Shown here piece by piece: positions 1-7,140 of a stretch of DNA of 30,198 nucleotides. Positions within the stretch are counted from its first letter, which is position 1, and the number at the start of each line of letters is the position of its first letter. A program made the position numbers and the translations under genes. The notes beneath the pieces were generated by a model, which was not told the DNA's origin, ran no database searches, and was given only the letters and a program-made list of their open reading frames with translations. The stretch is from an uncultured Alistipes sp. (lineage in GTDB: Bacteria; Bacteroidota; Bacteroidia; Bacteroidales; Rikenellaceae), in contig CAJGEC010000019.1 in NCBI GenBank assembly GCA_904502285.1, positions 1-30,198 of the forward strand. The letters are read 5' to 3'.

Positions 1-1470
1 CTTCTTGTGGCGATAGTCTGCCTGAGAAACCTTAGTGATAGTCTCACGATATGGAATCTTTGGAGCAAAGTACTCAATCTCCATCTTATTCTCAGTTGAT
101 AGACGCTGCTTAAGGATATTGAGGTGATGCTCACCCTGACCCTGGATGATAGTCTGCTTGAGCTCCTTAGAGTACTCTACAAGGATTGTAGGATCCTCAT
201 ACTTAGCGTCATTGAGCAACTTGCCGAGCTTCTCCTCGTCGCTCTGCTCCTTAGCCTTAACGGCTGCGCGGTAGCGAGGCTCTGGGAATACGATAGGCTC
301 AACAGCTACAGGTGCTGAAGGAGCTGCAAGAGTATCGTTAGTACGTGTACCCTTAAGCTTCACGGTGCAACCGATATCACCTGCCGACAACTCAGCAACC
401 TTAACACGGTTCTTACCTGCTACGGCAAACAACTGAGACAACTTCTCCTTATTACCTGTACGTGAGTTCACAAGCTCCATACCCTCGGTCACCTTACCAC
501 GAACTACGCGGAAGTAGGTAATCTCGCCGATATGCTGCTCGATCTGGCTCTTGAATACGAATGCTACGGTTGGCTCCTCCTCGTTTGCCACGAGCTCCTC
601 ACCCTCAGTCGAAAGGAATGCAGGCGCCTTCAATGGGCCTGGGCCTACGTTGATGATGAACTCCATAAGACGCTTAGTACCGATGTCGCGCTTACCTGAA
701 GCACAGAAGATAGGCATAATATCGCGCTTAGAAACACCAAGTTTCAAACCTGCACGGATATCATCCTGAGTGAGTGAGCCCTTCTCGAAGTAGAGCTCCA
801 TAAGAGCGTCATCATATACTGCAGCAGCCTCTGCCAACTCCTGGTTCAAAGCCTGTGCGCGCTCAAGCTCGTTCTCTGGAATTTCATACTCCTCACGCTT
901 ACCGTTCTCGTCTACGAACTTATACAACTTCATCATCAATACATCGATGAATGAGTCGAAGCCAGCGCCCTGGTTTACAGGATACTGCACGATAACAGGC
1001 TTAACAGAAGAGTTAGCACGGATACCCTCAAGAGTAGCCTCATAGTTTGCCTTGTCGCCATCGAGTTGGTTGATAACACCGATGAGAGGCTTGTTGAGGA
1101 TGCGAGCATAGCGTGACTGCAACTCAGAGCCTACCTCCCAGCCATTCTGTGCGTTGAGTACCATAACGCCAACGTCACCTACCTTAAATGCTGAGAACAA
1201 AGATCCACAGAAGTCGTCTGAGCCTGGGCAGTCAATGATATTGAGCTTGCGACCCATAAACTCTGTGAAGAGGGTTGTTGAATATATAGATCGTTTATAT
1301 TCGTGCTCGATATCGGTGTTATCCGAAATCGTATTGTTATTCTCGATACTACCCCTGCGGTCAATTACCTTACCCTCGAAAGCCATTGCTTCAGCAAGGG
1401 TAGTTTTACCGGCGCCAGGCGCACCAATAAGAACGATGTTCTTAATCTCTTTTGCTAAATAGTTTTTCAT
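1..1470 (-). CDS. fusA2: EF-G paralogue (EF-G2-like translation factor), 3' end cut by window edge
   Basis: Reading the minus strand from the ATG at 1470-1468 gives 490 codons with no stop before the window edge. The protein is a translational GTPase of the EF-G family: P-loop GAPGAGKTT (residues 16-24), G3 region DCPGSDDF (80-87), G4 NQLD (134-137), a domain II, a domain III with QGQGEHHL, and the beginning of domain IV (KIPYRETI). It is not the canonical EF-G. The P-loop Asp of DAGKTT is Gly, the switch I RGITI motif is missing (the region reads KRSIYST), and the switch II catalytic His of DTPGH is Ser84. The same degeneration is known for Bacteroides EF-G2, a paralogue reported to lack ribosome-dependent GTPase activity and to support slow translation during carbon limitation and gut colonisation. 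Orthology is inferred from motif pattern; roughly 230 C-terminal residues lie outside the window. Confidence 0.88.
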   Translation of the reverse strand, partial: MKNYLAKEIKNIVLIGAPGAGKTTLAEAMAFEGKVIDRRGSIENNNTISDNTDIEHEYKRSIYSTTLFTEFMGRKLNIIDCPGSDDFCGSLFSAFKVGDVGVMVLNAQNGWEVGSELQSRYARILNKPLIGVINQLDGDKANYEATLEGIRANSSVKPVIVQYPVNQGAGFDSFIDVLMMKLYKFVDENGKREEYEIPENELERAQALNQELAEAAAVYDDALMELYFEKGSLTQDDIRAGLKLGVSKRDIMPIFCASGKRDIGTKRLMEFIINVGPGPLKAPAFLSTEGEELVANEEEPTVAFVFKSQIEQHIGEITYFRVVRGKVTEGMELVNSRTGNKEKLSQLFAVAGKNRVKVAELSAGDIGCTVKLKGTRTNDTLAAPSAPVAVEPIVFPEPRYRAAVKAKEQSDEEKLGKLLNDAKYEDPTILVEYSKELKQTIIQGQGEHHLNILKQRLSTENKMEIEYFAPKIPYRETITKVSQADYRHKK

Positions 1471-1503
1471 AGTATAATAGTTTTTTAGGTTTTTTTGTAT
1501 CCT

Positions 1504-1551
1504 CTTAAGCGGTATTGTGCGTCACAAAAAGGGTGCGCAAAACAGCTTAAG
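1504..1551. repeat. Nested inverted repeat upstream of the EF-G2-like gene
   Basis: The outer arms CTTAAGC (1504-1510) and GCTTAAG (1545-1551) are perfect complements. Inside lies a separate perfect palindrome, TTGTG-CGT-CACAA (1515-1527). The element sits 34-81 nt before the EF-G2 start codon, so it is either an operator or part of the mRNA leader. As RNA in the EF-G2 direction, the inner pairing of the outer hairpin has a C-A mismatch, which favours a DNA-binding role over a hairpin role. Confidence 0.5.
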
Positions 1552-1805
1552 TGTCTTTGTGGATTATAAAATTAAAGACTTTTTTTCAAACTGCAAAATA
1601 AAAACCAATATTTTTCAAAAATAGGTTATTTTCTTCCACTTTACCATCACCCTCTCCCTTATATATATATGGTATCGCCATTTTATCACCTCATCCTACC
1701 AATCTAAACTCCCCGCCACAAAAAGCAAAACTACCCACCAATTAACGACATTATGAATATCGTCTTTTTTACCTCATACATTGTGTTTAAAAATCGAACG
1801 GCATA

Positions 1806-1836
1806 TTGCATCTTATATAAAATATTAGTAACTTTG
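1806..1836 (+). promoter_or_regulatory. Bacteroidetes-type promoter for the outer-membrane protein gene
   Basis: A -33 TTG (1806-1808) and a perfect -7 TAACTTTG (1829-1836) are separated by 20 nt. The predicted transcript start is about 20 nt before the ATG at 1862. Confidence 0.65.
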
Positions 1837-1861
1837 TTTTTACTAACCACTTAACCTACCG

Positions 1862-4318
1862 ATGAGACCTCTTGGGCTACATAGGATATTGATGCTCACC
1901 CTGCTCACTCTACTATGCTCCGTAGCCACATCCTTAGCTCAAGATGTGGACTACGACTATCGCTACTACAAGTTCTACGAGGAGCAGGAGGAGTTGCCAT
2001 TGGTGGTGGTTGCCGACAGCATACCCCTCGTCGAGGAGAGAATTGTGCGCTACCCCACATTGAGTTTTGGTAGTAGTTACGCCCTAAGCCGATTGGGTTT
2101 TCGCCCTCGTGGAGCAGATTACAACGACGAGGAGTGGCGAGTAAATGAGATATTATTGAGCCGAAACAGCGCATACACGCTCCAATCATTGGGCGTGGAT
2201 AGAGAGGTCGCCACACCTCTTCTACCTCACGGCAACGCCACTACCACTCGCCTACTTTTAGGCAACGAGCGTGGCCATAGCCACGAGGGACACTATATCA
2301 GTACCGAATTTTCGGGCAGACGCTACATCGGAGGCATCACACATAGAGCCGTTTGGAAACCCTTGACCAATGGCATACGCCTCGACAATGGCTGGACAAT
2401 ATCCCACATCACTCGCGTCAAAGCGGGCAACGACCTATATATCAAGGGTGTAGACAACAATAGCATAGACATAGCCATCGAGGCTACTCGTAGCAACAGA
2501 CGAGGCTCATTAGACCTCATAGCCCTACTTCCATATTCGCACAGAGGCCTGCGCCAATCCTCCACCGAGGAGGCCTTCTCGCTTACCTCCAATCGACTCT
2601 ATAACCCTGCCTGGGGACTCGACGACGGCAAGGTGCGCAACTCGCGCATTGCCACATCGCTACGCCCCGAAGCCCTTGCCGTATGGGACTACCGACTCTC
2701 CGCAATATCTACCCTACACCTCGTAGCAGACCTATCATTCGAGGCCACGGGAACTACTTCGCTGGCGTGGTTTAACGCCATAACCCCAAGGCCCGACTAC
2801 TACCGCTATATGCCATCCTACTTCTCCAACGAGGAGACTAAACGCTATGTAACCGACAGTTGGGTCCACAACGACCTGAGATACACGCAAATAGATTGGA
2901 ACGAACTATACCGCACCAATTCGCTCCAACCCGATGGTCACGCGCGCTACGCCGTGGAGCGTCGTCGGAGCAACATCACTACGGCACAACTATCGGCCGT
3001 CGTGGAGAACCACATTGGCAACCTCAACCTATCAGCAGGTCTGAACTTCTACCTCAACTCATCACACAGCTTCAAGGTTATGGCCGACCTTTTGGGTAGC
3101 GACCATATCGTGGATCACGACTACTACCTTATCGACGATGAGATATACTCCAACCACCTGCAAAACAACCTCTTAAATCCTAATCGCACAATCCATAAGG
3201 GCGATCGCTATGGCTACAACTACCGCATCAACGAGTTCTCACTTATGGCCTTCTGTCAGGCCAAGTGGGAGTATGACGAGGGTGGAATCGAGGGGCGTCT
3301 TTCGGTTGGCTCGAAGGGCATACAACGTCGTGGCTACTACGAAAAGGAGCTATTCCCTGGGGCTGGCTCTCTGGGTCGTTCCACACCCTACTGGAGTTCG
3401 CCATACCTATTTGCCTTGGCGTGGCAACACAACATCGGCAACCACAACATCTCCCTCTCTGGCACATTAGAGGGTCGCACACCGCAAAGTAGTGCCACAT
3501 TTCTTCAGGAGGAGTATAACAACCGACTGGTGAATAACCTCACCCTCGGCACCAACCTCGCCTTCGACTTTTCCTACAATTATGTACTATCTAATCGCCT
3601 AATAATCAAGTGTTCACTCTTTGCCTCTACGCTCCTCAACGGCTTCGACGTGATACATTTCTACAGCGACATCGCACAAACCTTTTCCGACGGAGTGGTG
3701 CGCAATATCGACATTATCCGTTGTGGCGTTGAGACCTCGGCCGATGTCACCTGGTCGCGCCTCCTCAGCTCATCCTTCTACGCTTCGTATTGCGCTAATC
3801 GCTACGCCAACAACGCCATCGTCGAGACCTATGCCGACACCGACAATCGGCTGATATCTACCTCCGAGAGTCTTATGCGTGGCAGAAATACGGGTACGCC
3901 CGAATTGGCACTCTATGGCGACCTGAAGTTCCGTATGTCGGGATGGAGCGCAACCATAGCATTGGGCTACTCGGCAAACAGATTCGTCACGCCATCGTTC
4001 GTACGTCGCACGGTTAATGCCCTCACCCACACCTCCTCAGAGGAGTCGCGCGAGGGACTCCTTGCACAACAACGCTTCGGCGACATATTCTATAGCGAAC
4101 TAAGCGTCTCAAAATACTGGAGATTAGAACATTGCTCACTAAAAATAGGATTAAACATACACAACCTCTTCGGGCAACAAGCCATCTATAATGGCTACGA
4201 GCAGAACCGCATCCTGCGTCACGAGGTTATGGACCGAGGCTACCTCAGCCCGATGGACAACCGCATAACCTACAACTATCCTCGCACCTTCCGCCTCAAC
4301 CTCTCGATTTGGTTTTAG
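1862..4318 (+). CDS. Outer-membrane beta-barrel protein, TonB-dependent receptor-like
   Basis: An 818-residue protein with a classical signal peptide (hydrophobic residues 8-22, likely cleavage after SLA at 26). Most of the length is alternating polar/aromatic strands rich in Tyr, Asn, Arg and Ser, and it ends in NLSIWF, the terminal-aromatic signature of proteins folded by the BAM machinery. Residues 82-94 (RGADYNDEEWRVN) resemble the RGxDxxYxxVxVNG stretch of a TonB-receptor plug, but I see no convincing TonB box, no complete plug and no CarboxypepD_reg-like N-terminal domain. No SusD partner is adjacent and the gene appears to be alone on its transcript. It is therefore a barrel protein of unknown substrate, perhaps a reduced TonB-dependent receptor. 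An 83-nt gap separates it from ricT, which has its own promoter. Confidence 0.75.
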   Translation: MRPLGLHRILMLTLLTLLCSVATSLAQDVDYDYRYYKFYEEQEELPLVVVADSIPLVEERIVRYPTLSFGSSYALSRLGFRPRGADYNDEEWRVNEILLSRNSAYTLQSLGVDREVATPLLPHGNATTTRLLLGNERGHSHEGHYISTEFSGRRYIGGITHRAVWKPLTNGIRLDNGWTISHITRVKAGNDLYIKGVDNNSIDIAIEATRSNRRGSLDLIALLPYSHRGLRQSSTEEAFSLTSNRLYNPAWGLDDGKVRNSRIATSLRPEALAVWDYRLSAISTLHLVADLSFEATGTTSLAWFNAITPRPDYYRYMPSYFSNEETKRYVTDSWVHNDLRYTQIDWNELYRTNSLQPDGHARYAVERRRSNITTAQLSAVVENHIGNLNLSAGLNFYLNSSHSFKVMADLLGSDHIVDHDYYLIDDEIYSNHLQNNLLNPNRTIHKGDRYGYNYRINEFSLMAFCQAKWEYDEGGIEGRLSVGSKGIQRRGYYEKELFPGAGSLGRSTPYWSSPYLFALAWQHNIGNHNISLSGTLEGRTPQSSATFLQEEYNNRLVNNLTLGTNLAFDFSYNYVLSNRLIIKCSLFASTLLNGFDVIHFYSDIAQTFSDGVVRNIDIIRCGVETSADVTWSRLLSSSFYASYCANRYANNAIVETYADTDNRLISTSESLMRGRNTGTPELALYGDLKFRMSGWSATIALGYSANRFVTPSFVRRTVNALTHTSSEESREGLLAQQRFGDIFYSELSVSKYWRLEHCSLKIGLNIHNLFGQQAIYNGYEQNRILRHEVMDRGYLSPMDNRITYNYPRTFRLNLSIWF

Positions 4319-4338
4319 CGCAAAATATATTTGCAACA

Positions 4339-4370
4339 TTTGCCTTTCTATCTTTTTTTTCCTATCTTTA
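4339..4370 (+). promoter_or_regulatory. Promoter of the ricT-gldH-trmB-rlmD operon
   Basis: A -33 TTTG (4339-4342), a 20-nt spacer and -7 TATCTTTA (4363-4370, 5 of the 6 fixed positions of TAnnTTTG). Its position downstream of an in-frame ATG at 4309 and upstream of the ATG at 4402 argues that 4402 is the true start of ricT. Confidence 0.6.
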
Positions 4371-4401
4371 CCCCGATTTATATATATACGTGATTAATTG
4401 T

Positions 4402-5871
4402 ATGAGTTGCAATAAAAAACATATACCAGAAATGGGACGTGGATGTTGCTTCTGCGACTGTGGCGACGAGATCGAAGCCGTAGCAGTTGAGGGGTGTTAC
4501 AAACTCCACGAGACTAATTGGCTGGAGGAGTATCCTGTGAACATACCATCGGATATCTTCGAGGTGAGGTTCAAGAACACACGTCGCTCCTACTACCAAA
4601 ATGTGAACAACCTCGACCTTAAGCGTGGCGACATCGTTGCTGTGGAGGCACAGCCAGGCCACGACATCGGCATCGTGTCGCTCACAGGCGATATGGTGGC
4701 TAAGCAGATGCGCCGTGTGGGCTTCAACCCCCACAATGGCGAGTTCAAGAAGATATATCGCAAGGCCCGCCCCTACGACATCGAACGCTGGCAGGAGGCG
4801 ATAGCCTTGGAGCACGAGACTATGATCGCTTCACGCCAGATTGCTGCCGAGATGGGTCTAAATATGAAGATTGGCGATGTGGAGTATCAGGGCGACAAGC
4901 TCAAGGCCATATTCTACTATATCGCCGATGAGCGTGTGGACTTTCGAGAGCTGATCAAGGTCTTTGCCGAGCGATTCCATATACGTATCGAGATGAAGCA
5001 GATTGGTGCGCGCCAGGAGGCTGGTCGCATCGGAGGTATTGGAGCTTGTGGCCGTGAGCTATGCTGCGCATCGTGGATGTCGAGCTTTTCGAGCGTGACG
5101 ACCAATGCCGCACGTATGCAGGAGATATCCCTAAATCCTCAGAAGTTGGCCGGACAGTGCTCTAAGTTGAAGTGCTGTCTTATGTATGAGTACGATGTAT
5201 ATGCCGACGCCTGCCGTGCTATACCACGCCTAAGAGAGCCACTGCAGACTATCGATGGTGAGTACTACCTCATCAAGACCGACCCATTGGCAGGAATGAT
5301 GTCGTTCTCTACGAGCAAGAATACCATCGCCAACCTCACAACAATCCCCGCTTCGCGTGTCAGAGAGATCATCGCCCTAAACCGCGAGGGCGTCAAGGTT
5401 GATAAGTTGGAGGGTGATGGCGTGGAGCAAGTTGCCGAGCCTACATATCGCAACGAGGAGGATAGCATCACCCGCTTCGACAACAAGGGTGGCAAGCGTA
5501 ACAAGCGCAACAAGCGTAGCCGTGGCGACAAGGGCGACCGTGGCGACAATGGTGAAAAGTCCCCAAAGCAGGAGAGTAGCACCGAGACCACCGACAACGC
5601 ACCAAAGGAGAACCGAGAACATAAGGAGCACCGCGAGCCTAAGACCCCTAAGGAGCATAATCAGCATCGCAACAATAAGCGCAATGGTGAGGAGCACCCA
5701 GAGCATCAGGAGAATCAGGAGCGCCAAGAGAATCAGGAGCATCAGGAGCGTGGCGAGGGTCGCAACGACCGTAACCGCCACCGCAACTTCCGCCGTGGCA
5801 GACGTAATGATGGCAATCACGGCCGCAACAACGGCAACCGTGGCGAGGAGAATAAGGGTGGAAACGACTAA
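4402..5871 (+). CDS. ricT: PSP1-domain protein, RicT/YaaT family, with long charged tail
   Basis: 489 residues from the ATG at 4402. The N-terminus carries a cysteine cluster (Cys3, 15, 16, 18, 20). The central PSP1 domain contains the family's conserved cysteines: ACGRELCC (215-222) and GQCSKLKCC (251-259). In Bacillus subtilis RicT forms a complex with RicA and RicF that binds [4Fe-4S] clusters and influences RNase Y-dependent mRNA maturation; no RicA or RicF gene is seen here, so the role in Bacteroidota is uncertain. From about residue 362 to the end the protein is low complexity: Lys/Arg/Gly/Asp stretches, then tandem HQE/NQE/RQE triplets, then Arg/Asn/Gly repeats resembling an RNA-binding disordered tail. 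An earlier in-frame ATG at 4309 would overlap the preceding gene and lies upstream of the promoter, so it was rejected. gldH follows after 29 nt. Confidence 0.88.
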   Translation: MSCNKKHIPEMGRGCCFCDCGDEIEAVAVEGCYKLHETNWLEEYPVNIPSDIFEVRFKNTRRSYYQNVNNLDLKRGDIVAVEAQPGHDIGIVSLTGDMVAKQMRRVGFNPHNGEFKKIYRKARPYDIERWQEAIALEHETMIASRQIAAEMGLNMKIGDVEYQGDKLKAIFYYIADERVDFRELIKVFAERFHIRIEMKQIGARQEAGRIGGIGACGRELCCASWMSSFSSVTTNAARMQEISLNPQKLAGQCSKLKCCLMYEYDVYADACRAIPRLREPLQTIDGEYYLIKTDPLAGMMSFSTSKNTIANLTTIPASRVREIIALNREGVKVDKLEGDGVEQVAEPTYRNEEDSITRFDNKGGKRNKRNKRSRGDKGDRGDNGEKSPKQESSTETTDNAPKENREHKEHREPKTPKEHNQHRNNKRNGEEHPEHQENQERQENQEHQERGEGRNDRNRHRNFRRGRRNDGNHGRNNGNRGEENKGGND

Positions 5872-5900
5872 ATAGTGGTAGATCAACCAATTCATCTACA

Positions 5901-6350
5901 ATGAAGAGCATTAGCAACCTTTTCATTCTACTCTTGGCACTACTCTGCGTGAGTTGCGATGCCAAGCAGATGGGCACCGTCGAGATGCACGACACCGAGC
6001 GAAAGGTGTGGAACAGCATCGAGGAGTTCTACTACGACAATGCCGATACCCTCTCGTTGCGCGACATCTCTATCGTCGTGCGCTACGACAAGGGGTATGT
6101 TGCCGACTCCGTGGCAATGAGCATCGTGAGCATATCGCCCGACTCGTTGGTGGTGGAAGAGCCATTCACACTCCACATCCCCCGACTCTCGAACCTGCGT
6201 CCAGAGACTCAGACCTTTGTCTACAGGCGCAATGCATTGCTCAAGACCCCTGGCAGATACCGCTTCCGCCTGACCCCTCACACCGCTATCGAGGGCATCA
6301 ACTCCGTAGGTATCGCCATAAATGGCTCGAACAGCGAGACCAACAAGTAG
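5901..6350 (+). CDS. gldH: Gliding motility-type lipoprotein GldH
   Basis: 149 residues. The signal peptide ends in the lipobox LCVSC with Cys19 followed by Asp, fitting surface or outer-membrane lipoproteins. The mature part has the GldH pattern: a short linker, W-N-S-I-E-E-F-Y-Y, a beta-rich domain with RDISIVVRYD, an IPRL segment and a closing VGIAIN strand. GldH is needed for gliding in Flavobacterium johnsoniae, but homologues are widespread in non-gliding Bacteroidales, where the role is unclear. Position directly after a PSP1-domain gene matches an arrangement I recall from other Bacteroidales. trmB follows after 26 nt, so it is probably cotranscribed. Confidence 0.82.
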   Translation: MKSISNLFILLLALLCVSCDAKQMGTVEMHDTERKVWNSIEEFYYDNADTLSLRDISIVVRYDKGYVADSVAMSIVSISPDSLVVEEPFTLHIPRLSNLRPETQTFVYRRNALLKTPGRYRFRLTPHTAIEGINSVGIAINGSNSETNK

Positions 6351-6376
6351 AAACGAACGAAAAACATATTAACCCA

Positions 6377-7129
6377 ATGGGAAAAGATAAGTTACGAAAG
6401 TTTGCTGAAAACCTTACATTCAAGTGTATGGTACAGCCAGAGTTTGACGACATATTCCACAAGGACCACCCTCTCAAGGGTAAGTGGCATAGCGACTTCT
6501 TCCATAACGACAACCCTATTATCTTGGAACTCGGATGTGGTAGAGGCGAATATACCGTGGCCCTCGCGGAGCGCAATCCCGACAAGAACTACATAGGCAT
6601 CGACATCAAGGGCGCACGTATGTGGCGAGGCGCAAAGACCGCTACGGAGCGCGGTATGTCGAATGTAGGCTTCGTACGCACACGCATCGAGTTTATCCGC
6701 TCGTTCTTTGCCGAGGGCGAGATTGCCGAGATATGGATCACCTTCCCCGACCCTCAGCTCAAGAGCCGCCGTGCCAAGAAACGCCTCACATCTCCACTCT
6801 TCTTGGCCGACTACAAACGAATGCTCGAAGAGACAGGTGTAATCAACCTAAAGACTGATTCGAAGCACCTCTTCAACTATACCGCCGCCGTGATTGAGCG
6901 TCTCGGACTCAAAGTGGAGGTGCAGAACGACGATATCTATGGATCGGGATATGCCGACGAGGTACTCTCGGTAAAGACTGCCTACGAGACAAAGTTCGTA
7001 GCTATGGGTCTACCTATCACCTACACACGCTTTAGCCTCGAAGGATGTACCGACTTCGAGTACTTCGACTGGGAGGGCGACGACATCTTAGAGAAGGATG
7101 CCGAGGAGAACAGAACAAAGGCTTTTTAA
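6377..7129 (+). CDS. trmB: tRNA (guanine-46-N7)-methyltransferase TrmB
   Basis: 250 residues from ATG 6377; longer in-frame starts overlap gldH and give non-homologous sequence. The enzyme uses S-adenosylmethionine to form m7G46 in the variable loop of tRNAs. Visible motifs are the SAM-binding ELGCGRGEYT (about residues 52-61), the acidic strand GIDIKGARMWRGAK, and the TrmB signature TFPDPQLKSRRAKKRLTS, followed by LKTDSKHLF. Length is typical for Bacteroidetes TrmB (slightly longer than the E. coli enzyme at its C-terminus). rlmD begins 11 nt after its stop, so two RNA methyltransferases are coupled here behind ricT. Confidence 0.93.
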   Translation: MGKDKLRKFAENLTFKCMVQPEFDDIFHKDHPLKGKWHSDFFHNDNPIILELGCGRGEYTVALAERNPDKNYIGIDIKGARMWRGAKTATERGMSNVGFVRTRIEFIRSFFAEGEIAEIWITFPDPQLKSRRAKKRLTSPLFLADYKRMLEETGVINLKTDSKHLFNYTAAVIERLGLKVEVQNDDIYGSGYADEVLSVKTAYETKFVAMGLPITYTRFSLEGCTDFEYFDWEGDDILEKDAEENRTKAF

Positions 7130-7140
7130 TTAAGTAATCT

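Larger units (their letters stand above)
1471..1861. other. Divergent intergenic region between the EF-G2-like gene and the outer-membrane protein gene
   Basis: This is 391 nt, AT-rich, with no convincing ORF. It contains the promoter of the rightward gene (1806-1836) and a nested inverted repeat close to the EF-G2 start (1504-1551). Two loose -7 matches face the EF-G2 gene: TATTTTTG (complement of 1616-1623) and TAGTTTTG (complement of 1726-1733). Neither has a clear -33 TTTG at the right distance, so the EF-G2 promoter is unresolved, as expected if it depends on an activator. Confidence 0.6.

Noticed and set aside
1661..1672. Short TATATATATATGG run in the first intergenic region as a microsatellite or origin element
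   Set aside because: It is a single short AT run without repeats around it, DnaA boxes or conserved neighbours.
4309..4401. Upstream extension of ricT to an ATG inside the barrel-protein gene
   Set aside because: It would overlap the preceding gene and start upstream of the promoter; the extension is hydrophobic and not homologous to RicT.
5377..5895. 172-codon hydrophobic minus-strand frame opposite the ricT tail
   Set aside because: The Leu/Val/Ala-rich protein is the antisense of repetitive GAG/CAG/AAC codons and only mimics a membrane protein.
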